Of a stretch of 49,811 nt of DNA, positions 7,428 through 21,250 are shown in pieces (within the stretch, counting starts at the first letter, position 1; each line of letters starts with the position of its first letter). The DNA is from an uncultured Clostridia bacterium (GTDB lineage: Bacteria; Bacillota; Clostridia; Christensenellales; CAG-314), in contig CANQGO010000013.1 in assembly GCA_947623225.1 (NCBI GenBank), positions 1 through 49,811 on the forward strand, in the 5' to 3' direction. Under the pieces are notes generated by a model that saw nothing but the letters and a program-made list of their open reading frames with translations, made no database searches and was not told the origin of the DNA. The position numbers were made by a program, and so were the translations under genes.

Positions 7428-8460
7428 GGTGCTCCTCGAGGTATCTGCGGCGCAGCTGACCGCACGCGCCCTCTATATCCCGACCCATGGTACGTCTGCG
7501 CGTGGCGGATACGCCCAACTTGGTCAGATAGCCCAGAAAACGTTTCAGATTGCTCTCGCTCGTGCCCTTCAGCCCCGTCTCGCGCACGGGATTGAGGGAG
7601 ATGACATTCACATGCACGGGCATACCGTGCAGCAGCAGAGCCAACTTCATGGCGTGGGCGTAGCTGTCGTTTTGTCCGTCTATGAGGGTATATTCTATAT
7701 ATATACGTCTGCCCGTCTTGTCGAAAAAGTACTTGCACGCGGACACCGCCTCCTCTACCGGGTAGGCATTGGTCACGGGCATGATGAGTGCGCGCTCGTC
7801 GTTGAACGGATCGTGCAGGCTGAGCGTGAGATTGACGGGCAAGCCCATATCCGCCAGTCGTATCATATTGGGCACTATGCCGCAGGTGGACAGGGATATA
7901 TTGCGCAAGGATATGCCTATGCCCTGCGGATCGGATACCAATTGCAAGAACTTCACCACTTGGTCGAAGTTGTCCAGCGGCTCCCCGCTGCCCATCAGCA
8001 CCACGTTGGTAACGTAGCGCGGCTCCGTCTCCAGCGCGTTGACGGCGAGCACCTCCGACAGTATCTCCCCTGCCGACAGGTTGCGCACCAGACCGCCCAG
8101 CGTACTTGCGCAGAATTTGCAGCCCATGCGGCAGCCCACCTGCGTGGATATGCACAGCGTATTGCCGTACTTGTAACGCATCAGCACGCCCTCTACCACA
8201 TTGCCGTCGGTGAGGCGAAAGAGAAACTTGCGCGTACCGTCCACAGCCGACTCGAGCGTCTCGACGATCTGCACCGCCGCGGCTATGCACTTGTCCGCCA
8301 ACGCGGCGCGCAGCGCAAGGGATATATTGCTCATATCGTCGAAGCCGACATTTTTCTGCAGCCAACTATAGACCTGCCCGGCGACAAATGGTCTGACGCC
8401 AAACTCGGTCGTGAGGTATTCGGACAATTCCGTCATAGACATATCTTGGAGAATTATCAT
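7420..8460 (-). CDS. rlmN: 23S rRNA / tRNA adenine-C2 methyltransferase RlmN
   Basis: A 346-aa radical SAM enzyme that methylates C2 of A2503 in 23S rRNA and A37 in some tRNAs, using a methyl-cysteine intermediate. The iron-sulfur motif CxxxCxxC is at C110, C114 and C117 (QVGCRMGCKFCAST), the GSGEPLDN region follows, and the C-terminal resolving cysteine is C333 in GACGQL. The length is normal. It overlaps rsmB by four bases (ATGA) and rsgA by eight, so translation across the three genes is coupled. Confidence 0.96.
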   Translation of the reverse strand: MIILQDMSMTELSEYLTTEFGVRPFVAGQVYSWLQKNVGFDDMSNISLALRAALADKCIAAAVQIVETLESAVDGTRKFLFRLTDGNVVEGVLMRYKYGNTLCISTQVGCRMGCKFCASTLGGLVRNLSAGEILSEVLAVNALETEPRYVTNVVLMGSGEPLDNFDQVVKFLQLVSDPQGIGISLRNISLSTCGIVPNMIRLADMGLPVNLTLSLHDPFNDERALIMPVTNAYPVEEAVSACKYFFDKTGRRIYIEYTLIDGQNDSYAHAMKLALLLHGMPVHVNVISLNPVRETGLKGTSESNLKRFLGYLTKLGVSATRRRTMGRDIEGACGQLRRRYLEEHHD

Positions 8461-9728
8461 CGGATGCGTCTCAATACAGCCACAAAAAAGCCTTGCATGC
8501 CGTCCTTGTACGGCAAGAATTGGTAGCAGCCCTTTCCGTCTGCCTGCGGCACTTCCCGGAGCGGAAGTTCGCCGTAGGTGTACTCGGGGTGTTGTTTCAA
8601 AAATTTGCGGACGTTCTGCCCGTTCTCGTTGTCAAATACGGTACAGGTGGAATACACCAACGCGCCGCCCGGCTTGACGAAGCGAGCGCAGTTGTCCAGT
8701 ATGGCATATTGCTTCTTCATCAACTCGGATATGTCCTTGTTCTCGCGGAACAGTTTGATATCCGGTCTGCTGTCCACCACGCCGTAGCCACTGCAGGGCA
8801 CGTCGCACAGCACCGTATCGAACTTCTCCTGCCACTGCTCGCACGGCTCGGTCATATCCCGACATAGCGTCCGTACGTCTACGTGCATGCGCTCGGCATA
8901 ACTGTCGATGAGCGCAACGCGGTGAGGATGGATATCGCAAGCAGTAACGGACGTGTCGGGAAGGAGTTGCTTGACGTACACCGACTTGCCGCCCGGAGCG
9001 GCACAGCAGTCCAGAAAACTGCCTCTCTCACCCGTCAGTCGGGCGCACACCCGCGCTATCGCCATGGATGAGAGGCTCTGCACGGTGCAACTGTCGTCCT
9101 GCGGCAGCGCACCCTTGATATAGAAGGCTCCGTCCAGCGGCGCAGCCTCCGCCTCGACTCCGTAGCGCGCGGATATATCCTGTGCCGTACACTTCTCCAC
9201 GAAGCGTGCCGTCGTGCGCGTATCCGAGCGGAAGGACACTATCTGTTCCGCCACGTCCATGCCGTAGTCCTTGACCAACTTGCGCACAGCCCACTCGGGA
9301 TAGGAATACACAACGGACAGCCGCGCTATCGGTTCCGTAGGATAATTGTCGAAGTCCGCTATATGTCGGGATATATTCTTCAACGTGGCATTGACAAAGC
9401 CCACCGTGCGTATATCCCCCGACAATTTGGACAGTTCCGCAATGTCGTTGACCACGGTATATACCGGCAGGGACAGCGAGTCCAGACAGTATATACCCAT
9501 TTTGAGAAAGAGCAACACGTCATCCTTGGGCATCTTGTGCACATATGCGGACAGGATATGCTCCAGTCGTATATCGTTGTCCGGCACTCCGTACACTATC
9601 TTGGTGATGAGCGCGCGATCCGACTTCTTACAGTCGGACAGTTCCCTGTTCAGCGCGATGGCGGAAAAGGCCCTGTTGGCGTATATGTCATGCAGTACGC
9701 GGTAACTTTTGAGAAAAGCGTTGTTCAT
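8457..9728 (-). CDS. rsmB: 16S rRNA m5C967 methyltransferase RsmB
   Basis: A protein of about 423 aa joining an N-terminal NusB-like RNA-binding domain (about residues 1-135) to a C-terminal SAM-dependent cytosine-C5 methyltransferase domain. The SAM site is seen in LDCCAAPGGKS; the two catalytic cysteines are in CDVPCSG and in the YSTCTVFDNENG block. I start at ATG 9728, which overlaps the fmt stop by one base; a GTG immediately upstream at 9731 is equally possible. It sits between fmt and rlmN, a common Firmicutes order. Confidence 0.95.
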   Translation of the reverse strand: MNNAFLKSYRVLHDIYANRAFSAIALNRELSDCKKSDRALITKIVYGVPDNDIRLEHILSAYVHKMPKDDVLLFLKMGIYCLDSLSLPVYTVVNDIAELSKLSGDIRTVGFVNATLKNISRHIADFDNYPTEPIARLSVVYSYPEWAVRKLVKDYGMDVAEQIVSFRSDTRTTARFVEKCTAQDISARYGVEAEAAPLDGAFYIKGALPQDDSCTVQSLSSMAIARVCARLTGERGSFLDCCAAPGGKSVYVKQLLPDTSVTACDIHPHRVALIDSYAERMHVDVRTLCRDMTEPCEQWQEKFDTVLCDVPCSGYGVVDSRPDIKLFRENKDISELMKKQYAILDNCARFVKPGGALVYSTCTVFDNENGQNVRKFLKQHPEYTYGELPLREVPQADGKGCYQFLPYKDGMQGFFVAVLRRIR

Positions 9729-10654
9729 CACTCACCGAATACTTCGCCCACGCTGCAGCGGTGCCCGTTGAGATAGCTGGCTATGTCCATACGCCTGGAG
9801 TTCTCCGCCTGCAGCTCCGTCACGTCCACCGCGCCGTCTGCGCACATTACGGACAACGTCTTGCGCGTGCACGCCACCACTTGACCGCATTTGCCCTCGT
9901 ATGTCCCCTCGGAGGGACGAAGCGCATATATCTTCAGGCGTTTGCCGCCGTATGTCGTCCAGGCTACGGGGCTGGGGTTGAGCGCGCGCACCAGATCGAT
10001 GACCGCTTTGCGCGGCTGAGTCCAGTCTATCCGCTCCTGCTCGGCGGTTATCTTGCTGCAAAATGTCGCCTTGTCCTCATCCTGAGGCGTGTATACCGCG
10101 CGACCCTGCTCTATGAGCGACAACGCTTCCGTGACGGCTTCCGCGCCCAGCACAGCCATGCGATCGAACAATTCGCCGCAGGTCTCATACGGCAGTATGT
10201 CCAGCGGCTTTTGCAAAATGATCTCCCCTGCGTCCACCTTGCGCACGGTATTAAGTATGGTGATACCCGTCCGCTTCAGTCCGGACAGCACCGCATATTG
10301 TATGGGTGCCGCCCCGCGCAACTCGGGCAGCAGCGAGCCGTGTATATTGATAATGCCGTGCGGGGCGATATCTATGATCTCCTGCGACAGTATCTGACCG
10401 TACGCCGCCGTCACCATTATGTCCGGTTCGAGCGCGCGCAGCACTTCCGCACCGTCACGGGATATCTTCTCGAATTGGTACAGCGGCAGATCGTGCTCCA
10501 AGGCATACTTTTTGACAGCGCAATACTCTACCCTGCCGCGCGAGCCTACCTTGTCCGGCTGACACACGCAGCCCACCACTTGGTGCGAGCGGGATATGCT
10601 CTCCAATGCCGGCACACCGAAGTCCGGCGTACCCAAAAATACCACTCTCATCAT
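9728..10654 (-). CDS. fmt: Methionyl-tRNA formyltransferase
   Basis: A 308-aa enzyme that formylates initiator Met-tRNA using 10-formyltetrahydrofolate. The N-terminus reads RVVFLGTPDFGVPALE; the catalytic loop is in HGSLLPELRGAAPIQYA, with the conserved Asn and His of the NIHGS stretch. The C-terminal tRNA-binding domain follows from about residue 205. Two ATG codons in a row open the gene. It lies 15 bases after def, the enzyme that removes the same formyl group, so the pair handles the start and end of the formylation cycle. Confidence 0.96.
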   Translation of the reverse strand: MMRVVFLGTPDFGVPALESISRSHQVVGCVCQPDKVGSRGRVEYCAVKKYALEHDLPLYQFEKISRDGAEVLRALEPDIMVTAAYGQILSQEIIDIAPHGIINIHGSLLPELRGAAPIQYAVLSGLKRTGITILNTVRKVDAGEIILQKPLDILPYETCGELFDRMAVLGAEAVTEALSLIEQGRAVYTPQDEDKATFCSKITAEQERIDWTQPRKAVIDLVRALNPSPVAWTTYGGKRLKIYALRPSEGTYEGKCGQVVACTRKTLSVMCADGAVDVTELQAENSRRMDIASYLNGHRCSVGEVFGE

Positions 10655-10669
10655 GCTCTGCCCTCGCTA

Positions 10670-11128
10670 TCAGTCTCTGTCTATTATCTTCTTGATCATC
10701 TTGTCCGCAAAGAGTATCCCGTCCAGGTGGTCCATCTCGTGCAGAAATACTCTGGCGAAGTAGCCCTCGGCATGCTGCTCGTGGGGCACGCCATTTCTGT
10801 CGTAGTAGCGTATGTCTATCTCCTGCGGCCGCTCTACCAGCCCGCGAAATCCGGGCACGGACAGACAGCCTTCGTTGTCCACGCACTTGCCGGATGAGCG
10901 TAGCAGTACGGGGTTGACCAATTCATATAGTTTGTCGTCGTACTCCACGATACATACCCGCTTGAGTATGCCCACCTGCGGCGCAGCCAGACCCAGTCCG
11001 CCCACGGCGTGCAGCGTCTCCGTCATATCGTCTATCAATTGGTACAGTTTCCCGTCGAATACCTCGACCGGCTTGCTTGTCTTTCTGAGAATGGGATCTC
11101 CCATCTTGATAATGTTTCTCTTTGCCAT
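10670..11128 (-). CDS. def: Peptide deformylase
   Basis: A 152-aa metallo-enzyme that removes the N-formyl group from new proteins. The three motifs are complete: GLGLAAPQVG (44-53), EGCLSVPG with metal ligand C88, and HEMDHLDG with ligands H130 and H134 and catalytic E131. The spacing fits the short type I form. It lies between priA and fmt with 11- and 15-base gaps, so it is part of the same transcript. Confidence 0.97.
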   Translation of the reverse strand: MAKRNIIKMGDPILRKTSKPVEVFDGKLYQLIDDMTETLHAVGGLGLAAPQVGILKRVCIVEYDDKLYELVNPVLLRSSGKCVDNEGCLSVPGFRGLVERPQEIDIRYYDRNGVPHEQHAEGYFARVFLHEMDHLDGILFADKMIKKIIDRD

Positions 11129-11139
11129 ATTTCACCTGC

Positions 11140-13338
11140 TCAGGATAAGTTCTGCGGATCGCGCTCGACGAATATCTGTACGCCGCTACGCCTTTTGCTG
11201 TCGCATACGGCGTATATGTCCGGAAGTATCTCCGACAGCCTTTCCACAGCCAATTTCATAAGTATCTGAAAGCGGAACTTCTTCTCCGCCCGCTTGAGCG
11301 GACAGCGCATCTTGTCCAGATAGTAAAACGCGTCCGGGTGCTTCAGTTTCAACTCCGCCAACTCCGCGTACTGCTCCGTCAGCTGATCTATGCACTCCGA
11401 CTCCTTTTCCCCCGAGTACAGTATCCGTACTATCTCGGAAAAGGGCGGGAAGTGCGACGGCTTGCGTATATTGATCTCCGAACGATAAAAGCCCTTGTAG
11501 TCCTGCCGCGCCGCCAACTGCAGACAGTCGTGCGTTGGCGTGTAGGTCTGCAATACCACCGTGCCGACGTCCTTGTCCCTGCCGCTGCGCCCTGCCACCT
11601 GCGTGATGAGCTGGAAGGTGCGCTCCGTGGCCAGGTAGTCCTGCCTGTACAGGCTCTGGTCGCCGTCCAGTATGCCCACAAGCGTCACTTTGGGAAAGTC
11701 GTGACCCTTGGCTATCATCTGCGTGCCTACCAGTATCTGCGCCTCGCCGCGACGAAATGCTTCCAGTATCTTGCCGTGGCTCTCCTTGGTCTGCGTGGTG
11801 TCTGCGTCCATACGCAGCACCTTGACGCCGGGGTACATATGCTCCAGCATCTCCACCACCTGCTGCGTGCCCGTCTTGCCCTGTCGGAATGCCGCCGAAC
11901 CGCACTGCGGACACTTGTCCAATACGTAGTATTGCTTTCCGCAATAGTGACACTTGAGCCTGTTGTCCTCGCGGTGCACGGTCAGCGTGATATCGCAGTC
12001 CTCGCACTTGGCAACGTAGCCGCACTTGGTGCACATCATAAAAGAGGAGTACCCTCTGCGGTTGAGAAACAGCATGGCTTGATTGCCCGCTTCCAACGTC
12101 TCGGTGAGCCGCTGTCTCAGCACGGAGCTGAATATCCCTCTGTTGCCCCGACGCGTCTCCATAGCCATGTCCACTATCTCCACCTTGGGCAGAGGGTGCT
12201 TGTTGATACGCTCGGGCATTTCTATAAGGCGCAACGCGCCCGTTTTGGCTTTGTAATAACTCTGCACGCTGGGCGTGGCACTGCCAAGTAGTAGCAACGC
12301 GCCGTTTTGCTCGGCGCGATATGTCGCCACGTCTATGGTGCTGTAACGCGGGTTGAAGTCGGATATGTAACTGCCGTCATGCTCCTCGTCGATGATGATG
12401 GCTCCGATATTTTTCAACGGGGCGAATACCGCGCTTCGCGCGCCTACGGCTATCTGCGCCTCGCCGTTTTTGAGTCGCATCCACTCGTCGAAGCGTTCGC
12501 CGCTCGACAGTCCGCTGTGCAGCAATGCCACCGTGTCGCCGAAACGCTCCCTCAGCTGGCGCAGCATGTTGGGCGTGAGGGATATCTCCGGTACCAACAT
12601 GATACAGGTACGCCCCTCCGCCACTATCTTTTCTATCACCGTCAGGTACACTTCCGTCTTGCCGCTGCCCGTGACGCCGTGCAGAAGGTATCTGCCCGTT
12701 CTGTCCGACAGTACGGTATCTACCGCGTTTTGCTGGGCAGGCAGCAGCGTCCGCTTCTCGCTCTTGCCTACGCTGAGATCCTTGTAGGGCGTGCGGCGAA
12801 TGACTATATCCTCCGTGCGCACCAAGCCCTTGTCCTTGAGCGCGCGCAGGGCAGAGTTGCCGAACTCGGCATTGATCTTCTCGGCGAGCGTGGCTCCGTT
12901 CAGATACAGATAGGCGACAAGATCCCTCTGCATGGTGGCATTGGGCTTGAGCCGCTCCAGTATCTTGTCCAGGCTGTCGTCCGTGGCGAGGGATACCTGC
13001 TGCTTGGATAGCAAATGGACTCTGTTGCCCCGCATCTCGGCAGGGATGAACAGTCTCAATACGTCCGCCCAACGCAGATGATACTCCCTGCGCATATACG
13101 CGCCCAACTCCAGCAGGTCGGCGGATATGGCGGGAAAGTCCTCGCATGCGCAGACTATCTCCTTCAGTTTGCTTTCGTCGCAGTCGGAAGTTTCCTTCTC
13201 TCCTATTATATACCCCTCCGTACGCCGTTTGCCGAAGTTGACCAAAACGCGAGTGCCAACAGTGTAGCCCTCGCCTTTATAATCGAATATTCGGTCCACT
13301 TCGCTCGCGGACAGATCCACTATCACGGAGTATATCAT
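11140..13338 (-). CDS. priA: Primosomal replication restart helicase PriA
   Basis: A 732-aa superfamily 2 helicase that reloads the replisome at collapsed forks. From the N-terminus: a DNA-binding domain, Walker A GVTGSGKTEVY, a DEEH box, and a zinc-binding insertion with four CxxC pairs (CTKCGYVAKCEDC, later CHYC and CPQC), then helicase motifs V and VI (VAGRSGRD). The reading frame is open 74 codons further upstream, but that part is antisense-like noise inside coaBC; ATG 13338 gives the normal MIYSVIVDL start and a four-base ATGA overlap with coaBC. Confidence 0.95.
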   Translation of the reverse strand: MIYSVIVDLSASEVDRIFDYKGEGYTVGTRVLVNFGKRRTEGYIIGEKETSDCDESKLKEIVCACEDFPAISADLLELGAYMRREYHLRWADVLRLFIPAEMRGNRVHLLSKQQVSLATDDSLDKILERLKPNATMQRDLVAYLYLNGATLAEKINAEFGNSALRALKDKGLVRTEDIVIRRTPYKDLSVGKSEKRTLLPAQQNAVDTVLSDRTGRYLLHGVTGSGKTEVYLTVIEKIVAEGRTCIMLVPEISLTPNMLRQLRERFGDTVALLHSGLSSGERFDEWMRLKNGEAQIAVGARSAVFAPLKNIGAIIIDEEHDGSYISDFNPRYSTIDVATYRAEQNGALLLLGSATPSVQSYYKAKTGALRLIEMPERINKHPLPKVEIVDMAMETRRGNRGIFSSVLRQRLTETLEAGNQAMLFLNRRGYSSFMMCTKCGYVAKCEDCDITLTVHREDNRLKCHYCGKQYYVLDKCPQCGSAAFRQGKTGTQQVVEMLEHMYPGVKVLRMDADTTQTKESHGKILEAFRRGEAQILVGTQMIAKGHDFPKVTLVGILDGDQSLYRQDYLATERTFQLITQVAGRSGRDKDVGTVVLQTYTPTHDCLQLAARQDYKGFYRSEINIRKPSHFPPFSEIVRILYSGEKESECIDQLTEQYAELAELKLKHPDAFYYLDKMRCPLKRAEKKFRFQILMKLAVERLSEILPDIYAVCDSKRRSGVQIFVERDPQNLS

Positions 13339-14510
13339 CTGCCTATAGCCTTGTCCAGAATAAGGTCCGCCACGTCCCTCTTGCTCATCTCGGGATACTC
13401 CCTCTCGGACTCGGCGGTCAGGAGCGTCACGGTATCGGTATCGCTGCCGAATACGTCGTGATGCTTCACGTCGTTCATCACTGCAAGATCGGCGTGCTTG
13501 CGCACCAACTTCTCGCGCGCGTGCGCCACGCCATCCTCCGTCTCTGCCGCGAATATGCACAGATAGCCCTTCTTGATCTCGCCTACGCGTCGGGCTATGT
13601 CGGGATTTTTGACAAAGTGCACGGTGAGCGTGTCCGACTTGATCTTGCTGTCGGATACCTGCTCGGGGCGGTAGTCGCAGGGCGCGCCTGCCAGGATATA
13701 TATGTCGTGCTCCGCCACCCGAGACACCGTTTCCTCGTACATTTGCGCCGTCGTGTCCACGTCTATAACGGTGGCGCGGCTGTCTATGGGCGCGGTATGC
13801 CTACCGGCTATGACCGTCACCTGCGCTCCGCGTGCCAAGGCGGCGTCGACTATCGCGCTGCCCATCTTGCCGCTGGAGAAGTTGGTTATATACCGCACGT
13901 CGTCCAGCCGCTCACACGTCGCTCCGCAGGTCACCAATACGCGCTTTCCCTCGAGGTCGCGCCCGGCGCACAATAGCCTTTGGCAATAGTCCGCTATGGT
14001 CTCCGGCTCCGCCATGCGTCCTTCGCCCACGTCGCCGCAGGCAAGGTCTCCGCTCTCCGCGCGCACCACGTGTACGCCGCGTTCTATGAGGGTGCGGAGA
14101 TTGGCGGTGAAGGCAGGGCTGTGGTACATATTGACATTCATCGCAGGACATACCACCACAGGCGCGGTGGTAGCCATCAGCGTCGTGGACAGCATGTCGT
14201 CGGCTATACCGTTGGCATACTTGCCTATGATATTGGCTGTAGCGGGAGCGACGAGAAACAGGTCCGCCTTCTTGGCAAGGGATATATGCTCCACTTCCCA
14301 ATGTCCGCCGCGTGCGAACATATCCGTCACCACGGGACGGTTGGACAGCGTCTCGAATGTCAGCGGCGATACGAACTCGGTAGCGTGCTCCGTCATGATG
14401 ACGTCCACTTCCGCGCCGAGTTTCTTGAGCAGTCTCACCACTTTGCATACCTTGTATACGGCTATGCCTCCGCTTATGCCTATGACTATATGTTTACCTT
14501 GCAGTGCCAT
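13335..14510 (-). CDS. coaBC: Bifunctional phosphopantothenoylcysteine decarboxylase/synthetase
   Basis: A 391-aa fusion that makes 4'-phosphopantetheine for coenzyme A: the C-terminal CoaB half joins cysteine to phosphopantothenate and the N-terminal CoaC half is the FMN decarboxylase. CoaC motifs are the N-terminal GISGGIAVYK, the catalytic His of WEVEHISLAKKADL, PAMNVNMY and the cysteine of GDLACGDVGEGRM. CoaB begins about residue 185 with RVLVTCGAT and has the YITNFSSGKMG dimer and nucleotide-binding region. Start ATG 14510 overlaps the rpoZ stop by one base. Confidence 0.96.
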   Translation of the reverse strand: MALQGKHIVIGISGGIAVYKVCKVVRLLKKLGAEVDVIMTEHATEFVSPLTFETLSNRPVVTDMFARGGHWEVEHISLAKKADLFLVAPATANIIGKYANGIADDMLSTTLMATTAPVVVCPAMNVNMYHSPAFTANLRTLIERGVHVVRAESGDLACGDVGEGRMAEPETIADYCQRLLCAGRDLEGKRVLVTCGATCERLDDVRYITNFSSGKMGSAIVDAALARGAQVTVIAGRHTAPIDSRATVIDVDTTAQMYEETVSRVAEHDIYILAGAPCDYRPEQVSDSKIKSDTLTVHFVKNPDIARRVGEIKKGYLCIFAAETEDGVAHAREKLVRKHADLAVMNDVKHHDVFGSDTDTVTLLTAESEREYPEMSKRDVADLILDKAIGR

Positions 14511-14695
14511 TACTTCTTGGCTATCTCCGTGATACCGTCGTCGAACTCGCCCGCAGCGTATGTGATGGGCTTGAAGTTCGCAGGCAATTCCTCACTGTCG
14601 TTCAGTTCCTTGGCGCGCTTGGCAACTACACAGCACAGCGTGTACTTGTCGCCCGCCTTTTCTACCAATTCGTCGATAGGGGGTTTCGTGATCAT
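14510..14695 (-). CDS. rpoZ: RNA polymerase omega subunit
   Basis: A 61-aa omega subunit that helps the beta-prime subunit fold and join core RNA polymerase. It is recognised from PIDELVEKAGDKYTL and the AKRAKEL helix, followed by a short variable tail with an ITYAAGEFDDG segment. It sits between gmk and coaBC exactly as in most Firmicutes, overlapping gmk by four bases and coaBC by one. It is slightly shorter than the Bacillus protein. Confidence 0.93.
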   Translation of the reverse strand: MITKPPIDELVEKAGDKYTLCCVVAKRAKELNDSEELPANFKPITYAAGEFDDGITEIAKK

Positions 14696-15267
14696 TTCTG
14701 GTTTCTCCTTGACTTCAAAATGTCTATGATCTCGGCTACCGCTCTGTCTATGTCGTCGTTCATGATGCAGTAGTCGTACTTGTAGCGTTGAGCCAGTTCT
14801 AATTTGCTCCTCGCCATACGTATCTGTATCTTTTCCTCACTCTCCGAGCCGCGCTTCTTCAGCCGCTCGTACAGCACCTCGTCGCTGGGAGCCTCGATGA
14901 AGAACAGAATACTGTCCGGGTAGTTCTGCTTGACCTGCAACGCGCCCTTGACGTCTATCTCGAGAATGACGTCCTTGCCGAAGTTCAGCATGTCCACGAC
15001 GAACTTCTTGGGCGTGCCGTAGTAGTTCTCGAAGTGCTGATCGTACTCCAACAGCTCGTTCTTGCGTACCATATCGAGGAATGTGTCCTCGGATACGAAG
15101 AAGTAACTGCGGTCTCTGCGCTCGTTGGCACGCGGTGCGCGCGTCGTGACAGAACAGGACAGCACCAGGTCGGGCATGAGCTTCATCAGTTCCGCACAGA
15201 TCGTTCCCTTTCCGGCTCCGCTCGGTCCGGAAATGATGATGAGGTTACCTTGTCTTTTTTCTTCCAT
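14692..15267 (-). CDS. gmk: Guanylate kinase
   Basis: A 191-aa enzyme that converts GMP to GDP with ATP. Walker A is GPSGAGKGT (14-22); the GMP-binding region has SVTTRAPRANE and the DRSYFFVSEDTF segment; the ILEIDVKGALQVK strand and the lid with RLKKRGSESEEKI follow. The length is normal. It lies 20 bases after yicC and overlaps rpoZ by four bases. Confidence 0.97.
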   Translation of the reverse strand: MEEKRQGNLIIISGPSGAGKGTICAELMKLMPDLVLSCSVTTRAPRANERRDRSYFFVSEDTFLDMVRKNELLEYDQHFENYYGTPKKFVVDMLNFGKDVILEIDVKGALQVKQNYPDSILFFIEAPSDEVLYERLKKRGSESEEKIQIRMARSKLELAQRYKYDYCIMNDDIDRAVAEIIDILKSRRNQK

Positions 15268-15287
15268 ACTTTTATCTCCAATGGATT

Positions 15288-16166
15288 TTATTCCAAATTT
15301 TGTACCTGTTCGCGTATCTTCTCTATCTCGTTTTTCATCTCCAGTGCCACGTTGGTCAACTCGAGATAGGAGGACTTACTGCATATGGTGTTGGCCTCAC
15401 GGTTGAATTCCTGCACGAGAAAGTCCAACTTGCGTCCCACCGGCTCCTCCGTAGCCAGTATGGCACGCGCATGCGCTATGTGACTGTCCAGTCGGGTGAT
15501 CTCCTCGTCTATGCAGCACTTGTCCGAGAAGAAACATACCTCGTTGAGCAGGCGCGCTTCGTCCGTCTGCACCTCGCCCAGAGCCTCCGTCACACGTGCG
15601 CGCAACTTCTCGCGGTACTGCTCCACGACCTCGGGAGCGTACTCCTTCACCTTGCTCAGCAGGCTCTCCATCCTGTCCATCTTGCCCAGCAGGTCCTCGC
15701 GAAGACTATTGCCCTCGCGCTCACGCATGGCGTTCAGCGCAACTACCGCCTCCGCAGTCGCCTCCGCCACTATGCTCCTGAGGAGCTCTTCGTCCTCCGG
15801 CTGCTGCTGCAGCGTGATGACGTCGCCGGCGTGCATGAGCGCGTTGATATTGAAGTCGTGATGCAACTCGGGAAAGGCACCGTTCAGTTGATGCGCCGCC
15901 TCTACGTAACTGCGCGCAAGTGCCATATCCACCGATACGCGGCGGTCCGTGTCTCCCACCAGCGTGTAGTTCAGAAATACGTCCACGTGCCCGCGCGATA
16001 CGCCCTCGCTCACCGTGGAGCGTATGACCTCTTCGCAGGCGATGAATGCGCGCGGTATCTTGACGGCTATATCCAGAAAACGGTGATTGACGCTCTTCAA
16101 CTCGACGGTGATCTCTCTGCCGTCCCGCATTACCGTTGCTTTGCCGTATCCCGTCATACTTTTCAT
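15288..16166 (-). CDS. YicC-family endoribonuclease
   Basis: A 292-aa YicC/YloC protein. Members have been shown to be endoribonucleases in E. coli and Bacillus. It begins MKSMTGYGKATV, the hallmark N-terminus, continues ELKSVNHRFLDIAVKIPR, and ends in the DUF1732 domain with ARLLNEVCFFSDKCCIDEEITRLDSH-type residues and the FLVQEFNREANTICSKS ending. It is the first gene of the long leftward operon, with GGAGGG upstream of ATG 16166 and its own promoter. Confidence 0.93.
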   Translation of the reverse strand: MKSMTGYGKATVMRDGREITVELKSVNHRFLDIAVKIPRAFIACEEVIRSTVSEGVSRGHVDVFLNYTLVGDTDRRVSVDMALARSYVEAAHQLNGAFPELHHDFNINALMHAGDVITLQQQPEDEELLRSIVAEATAEAVVALNAMREREGNSLREDLLGKMDRMESLLSKVKEYAPEVVEQYREKLRARVTEALGEVQTDEARLLNEVCFFSDKCCIDEEITRLDSHIAHARAILATEEPVGRKLDFLVQEFNREANTICSKSSYLELTNVALEMKNEIEKIREQVQNLE

Positions 16167-16197
16167 AACGTACAGCCCTCCACTATATCAATACAGT

Positions 16198-16226
16198 ATT
16201 TTAGCACAGGTGCGAGATTTTTTCAA
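16198..16226 (-). promoter_or_regulatory. Promoter of the yicC-to-rpe operon
   Basis: On the minus strand, TTGAAA (16221-16226), a 17-bp spacer and TAAAAT (16198-16203). The start would be near 16191. No other promoter is obvious within the next 10 kb, where genes overlap or nearly touch. Confidence 0.65.
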
Positions 16227-16311
16227 CCGTTATAAAATAAAATTATAAATAATAATATCTTTTTTCGCGCTCCCGTCCGCGCCTTTTGCCCTACAGGGTG
16301 TCGGAGAACAT

Positions 16312-16344
16312 AAAAATCTCCGCAGAGGACGTTCCCTGCGGAGA
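16312..16344 (-). terminator. Terminator after ligA
   Basis: TCTCCGCAG (16317-16325) and CTGCGGAGA (16336-16344) form a perfect 9-bp stem with a 10-base loop; on the minus strand a T5 run follows. It closes the rarA-to-ligA cluster 20 bases after the ligA stop. Confidence 0.85.
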
Positions 16345-16365
16345 AAAGTCTCATAGTATCCGGGT

Positions 16366-20542
<4,177 letters not shown>

Positions 20543-20546
<4 letters not shown>

Positions 20547-21211
20547 TTCTTCACTCCGTCCGATATATTCCCCGTCCTGCCTGCGCTCCGCTTGCGCCGC
20601 GTCAGCGAAGATGAGGACATGGCGTCTTTGCCCTTGCCGTAGCGTGCTATGTACTTCTTCTGCGCGGCAAAGCCGAACCTGCCCAGGTGCCTGCCTTGCG
20701 CGTAGTACTCGCCGTGCATGTAGTCCACCAGGCGGCACTTGGCATAGTCTATGGCACCGTCGCCGTCCACTACGCTCTCGTCCACGTCCACAGCCAATAC
20801 GTCGGCGAGGAACATGGTATGCGAGCCGAGCGACAACTTGTCGAATACCCTGCACTCGATATTGATGGGGCTTTCCTCTATGAGCGGTACGCTCACCTTC
20901 TGCGCCTTGCCCTTATTCAGTTTCATCTCGGCGAACTTGTCGTGGTCCCTTCCGCTGCGCACGCCGCACCAGTCGCACGCGGCGAGCAGGCTCTCCGTGG
21001 TGAAGTTGATGACGAACTCGCCCGTTTTGTCCAAGAGGGCGTGACTGTACCTGTCCTCACGCACCGAGATATACACGCGCGGAGGGACGGAGCACACTAT
21101 GCCCGTCCACGCCACCGTGATGATATTGCTCTGCACCATATCGCCCACCGTCACCATCACCACGGGCAACGGCGCGAGCAGATTCGCGCCCTTTAATGTG
21201 ATCTTACTCAT
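20543..21211 (-). CDS. Flavin reductase family protein
   Basis: A 222-aa protein of the flavin reductase-like FMN-binding split-barrel family (about residues 8-165). Visible features are LAPLPVVMVTVGD at the N-terminus, a central PPRVYISVREDRYSHALL strand and GEFVINFTTESLLAACDWCGV. The HGEYYAQGRHLGRFGF region extends past the core. The last 30 residues are rich in Ser, Lys and Arg and look disordered. A bound FMN is likely, but the electron partner and substrate are unknown. It lies 39 bases after the YigZ-type gene and overlaps pcrA. Confidence 0.85.
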
Positions 21212-21250
21212 ATATCTTTCCGATATCTCCGTTGTCGCTCGCTTATGCCT

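Noticed and set aside
13339-13560. Upstream extension of priA inside coaBC
   Set aside because: The extra 74 codons are Arg-rich and non-conserved, while ATG 13338 gives the normal PriA N-terminus with a four-base overlap.
20547-20855. Upstream extension of pcrA inside the flavin reductase gene
   Set aside because: The extension is low-complexity and Arg-rich. GTG 20546 has a ribosome-binding site and gives the usual N-terminus.
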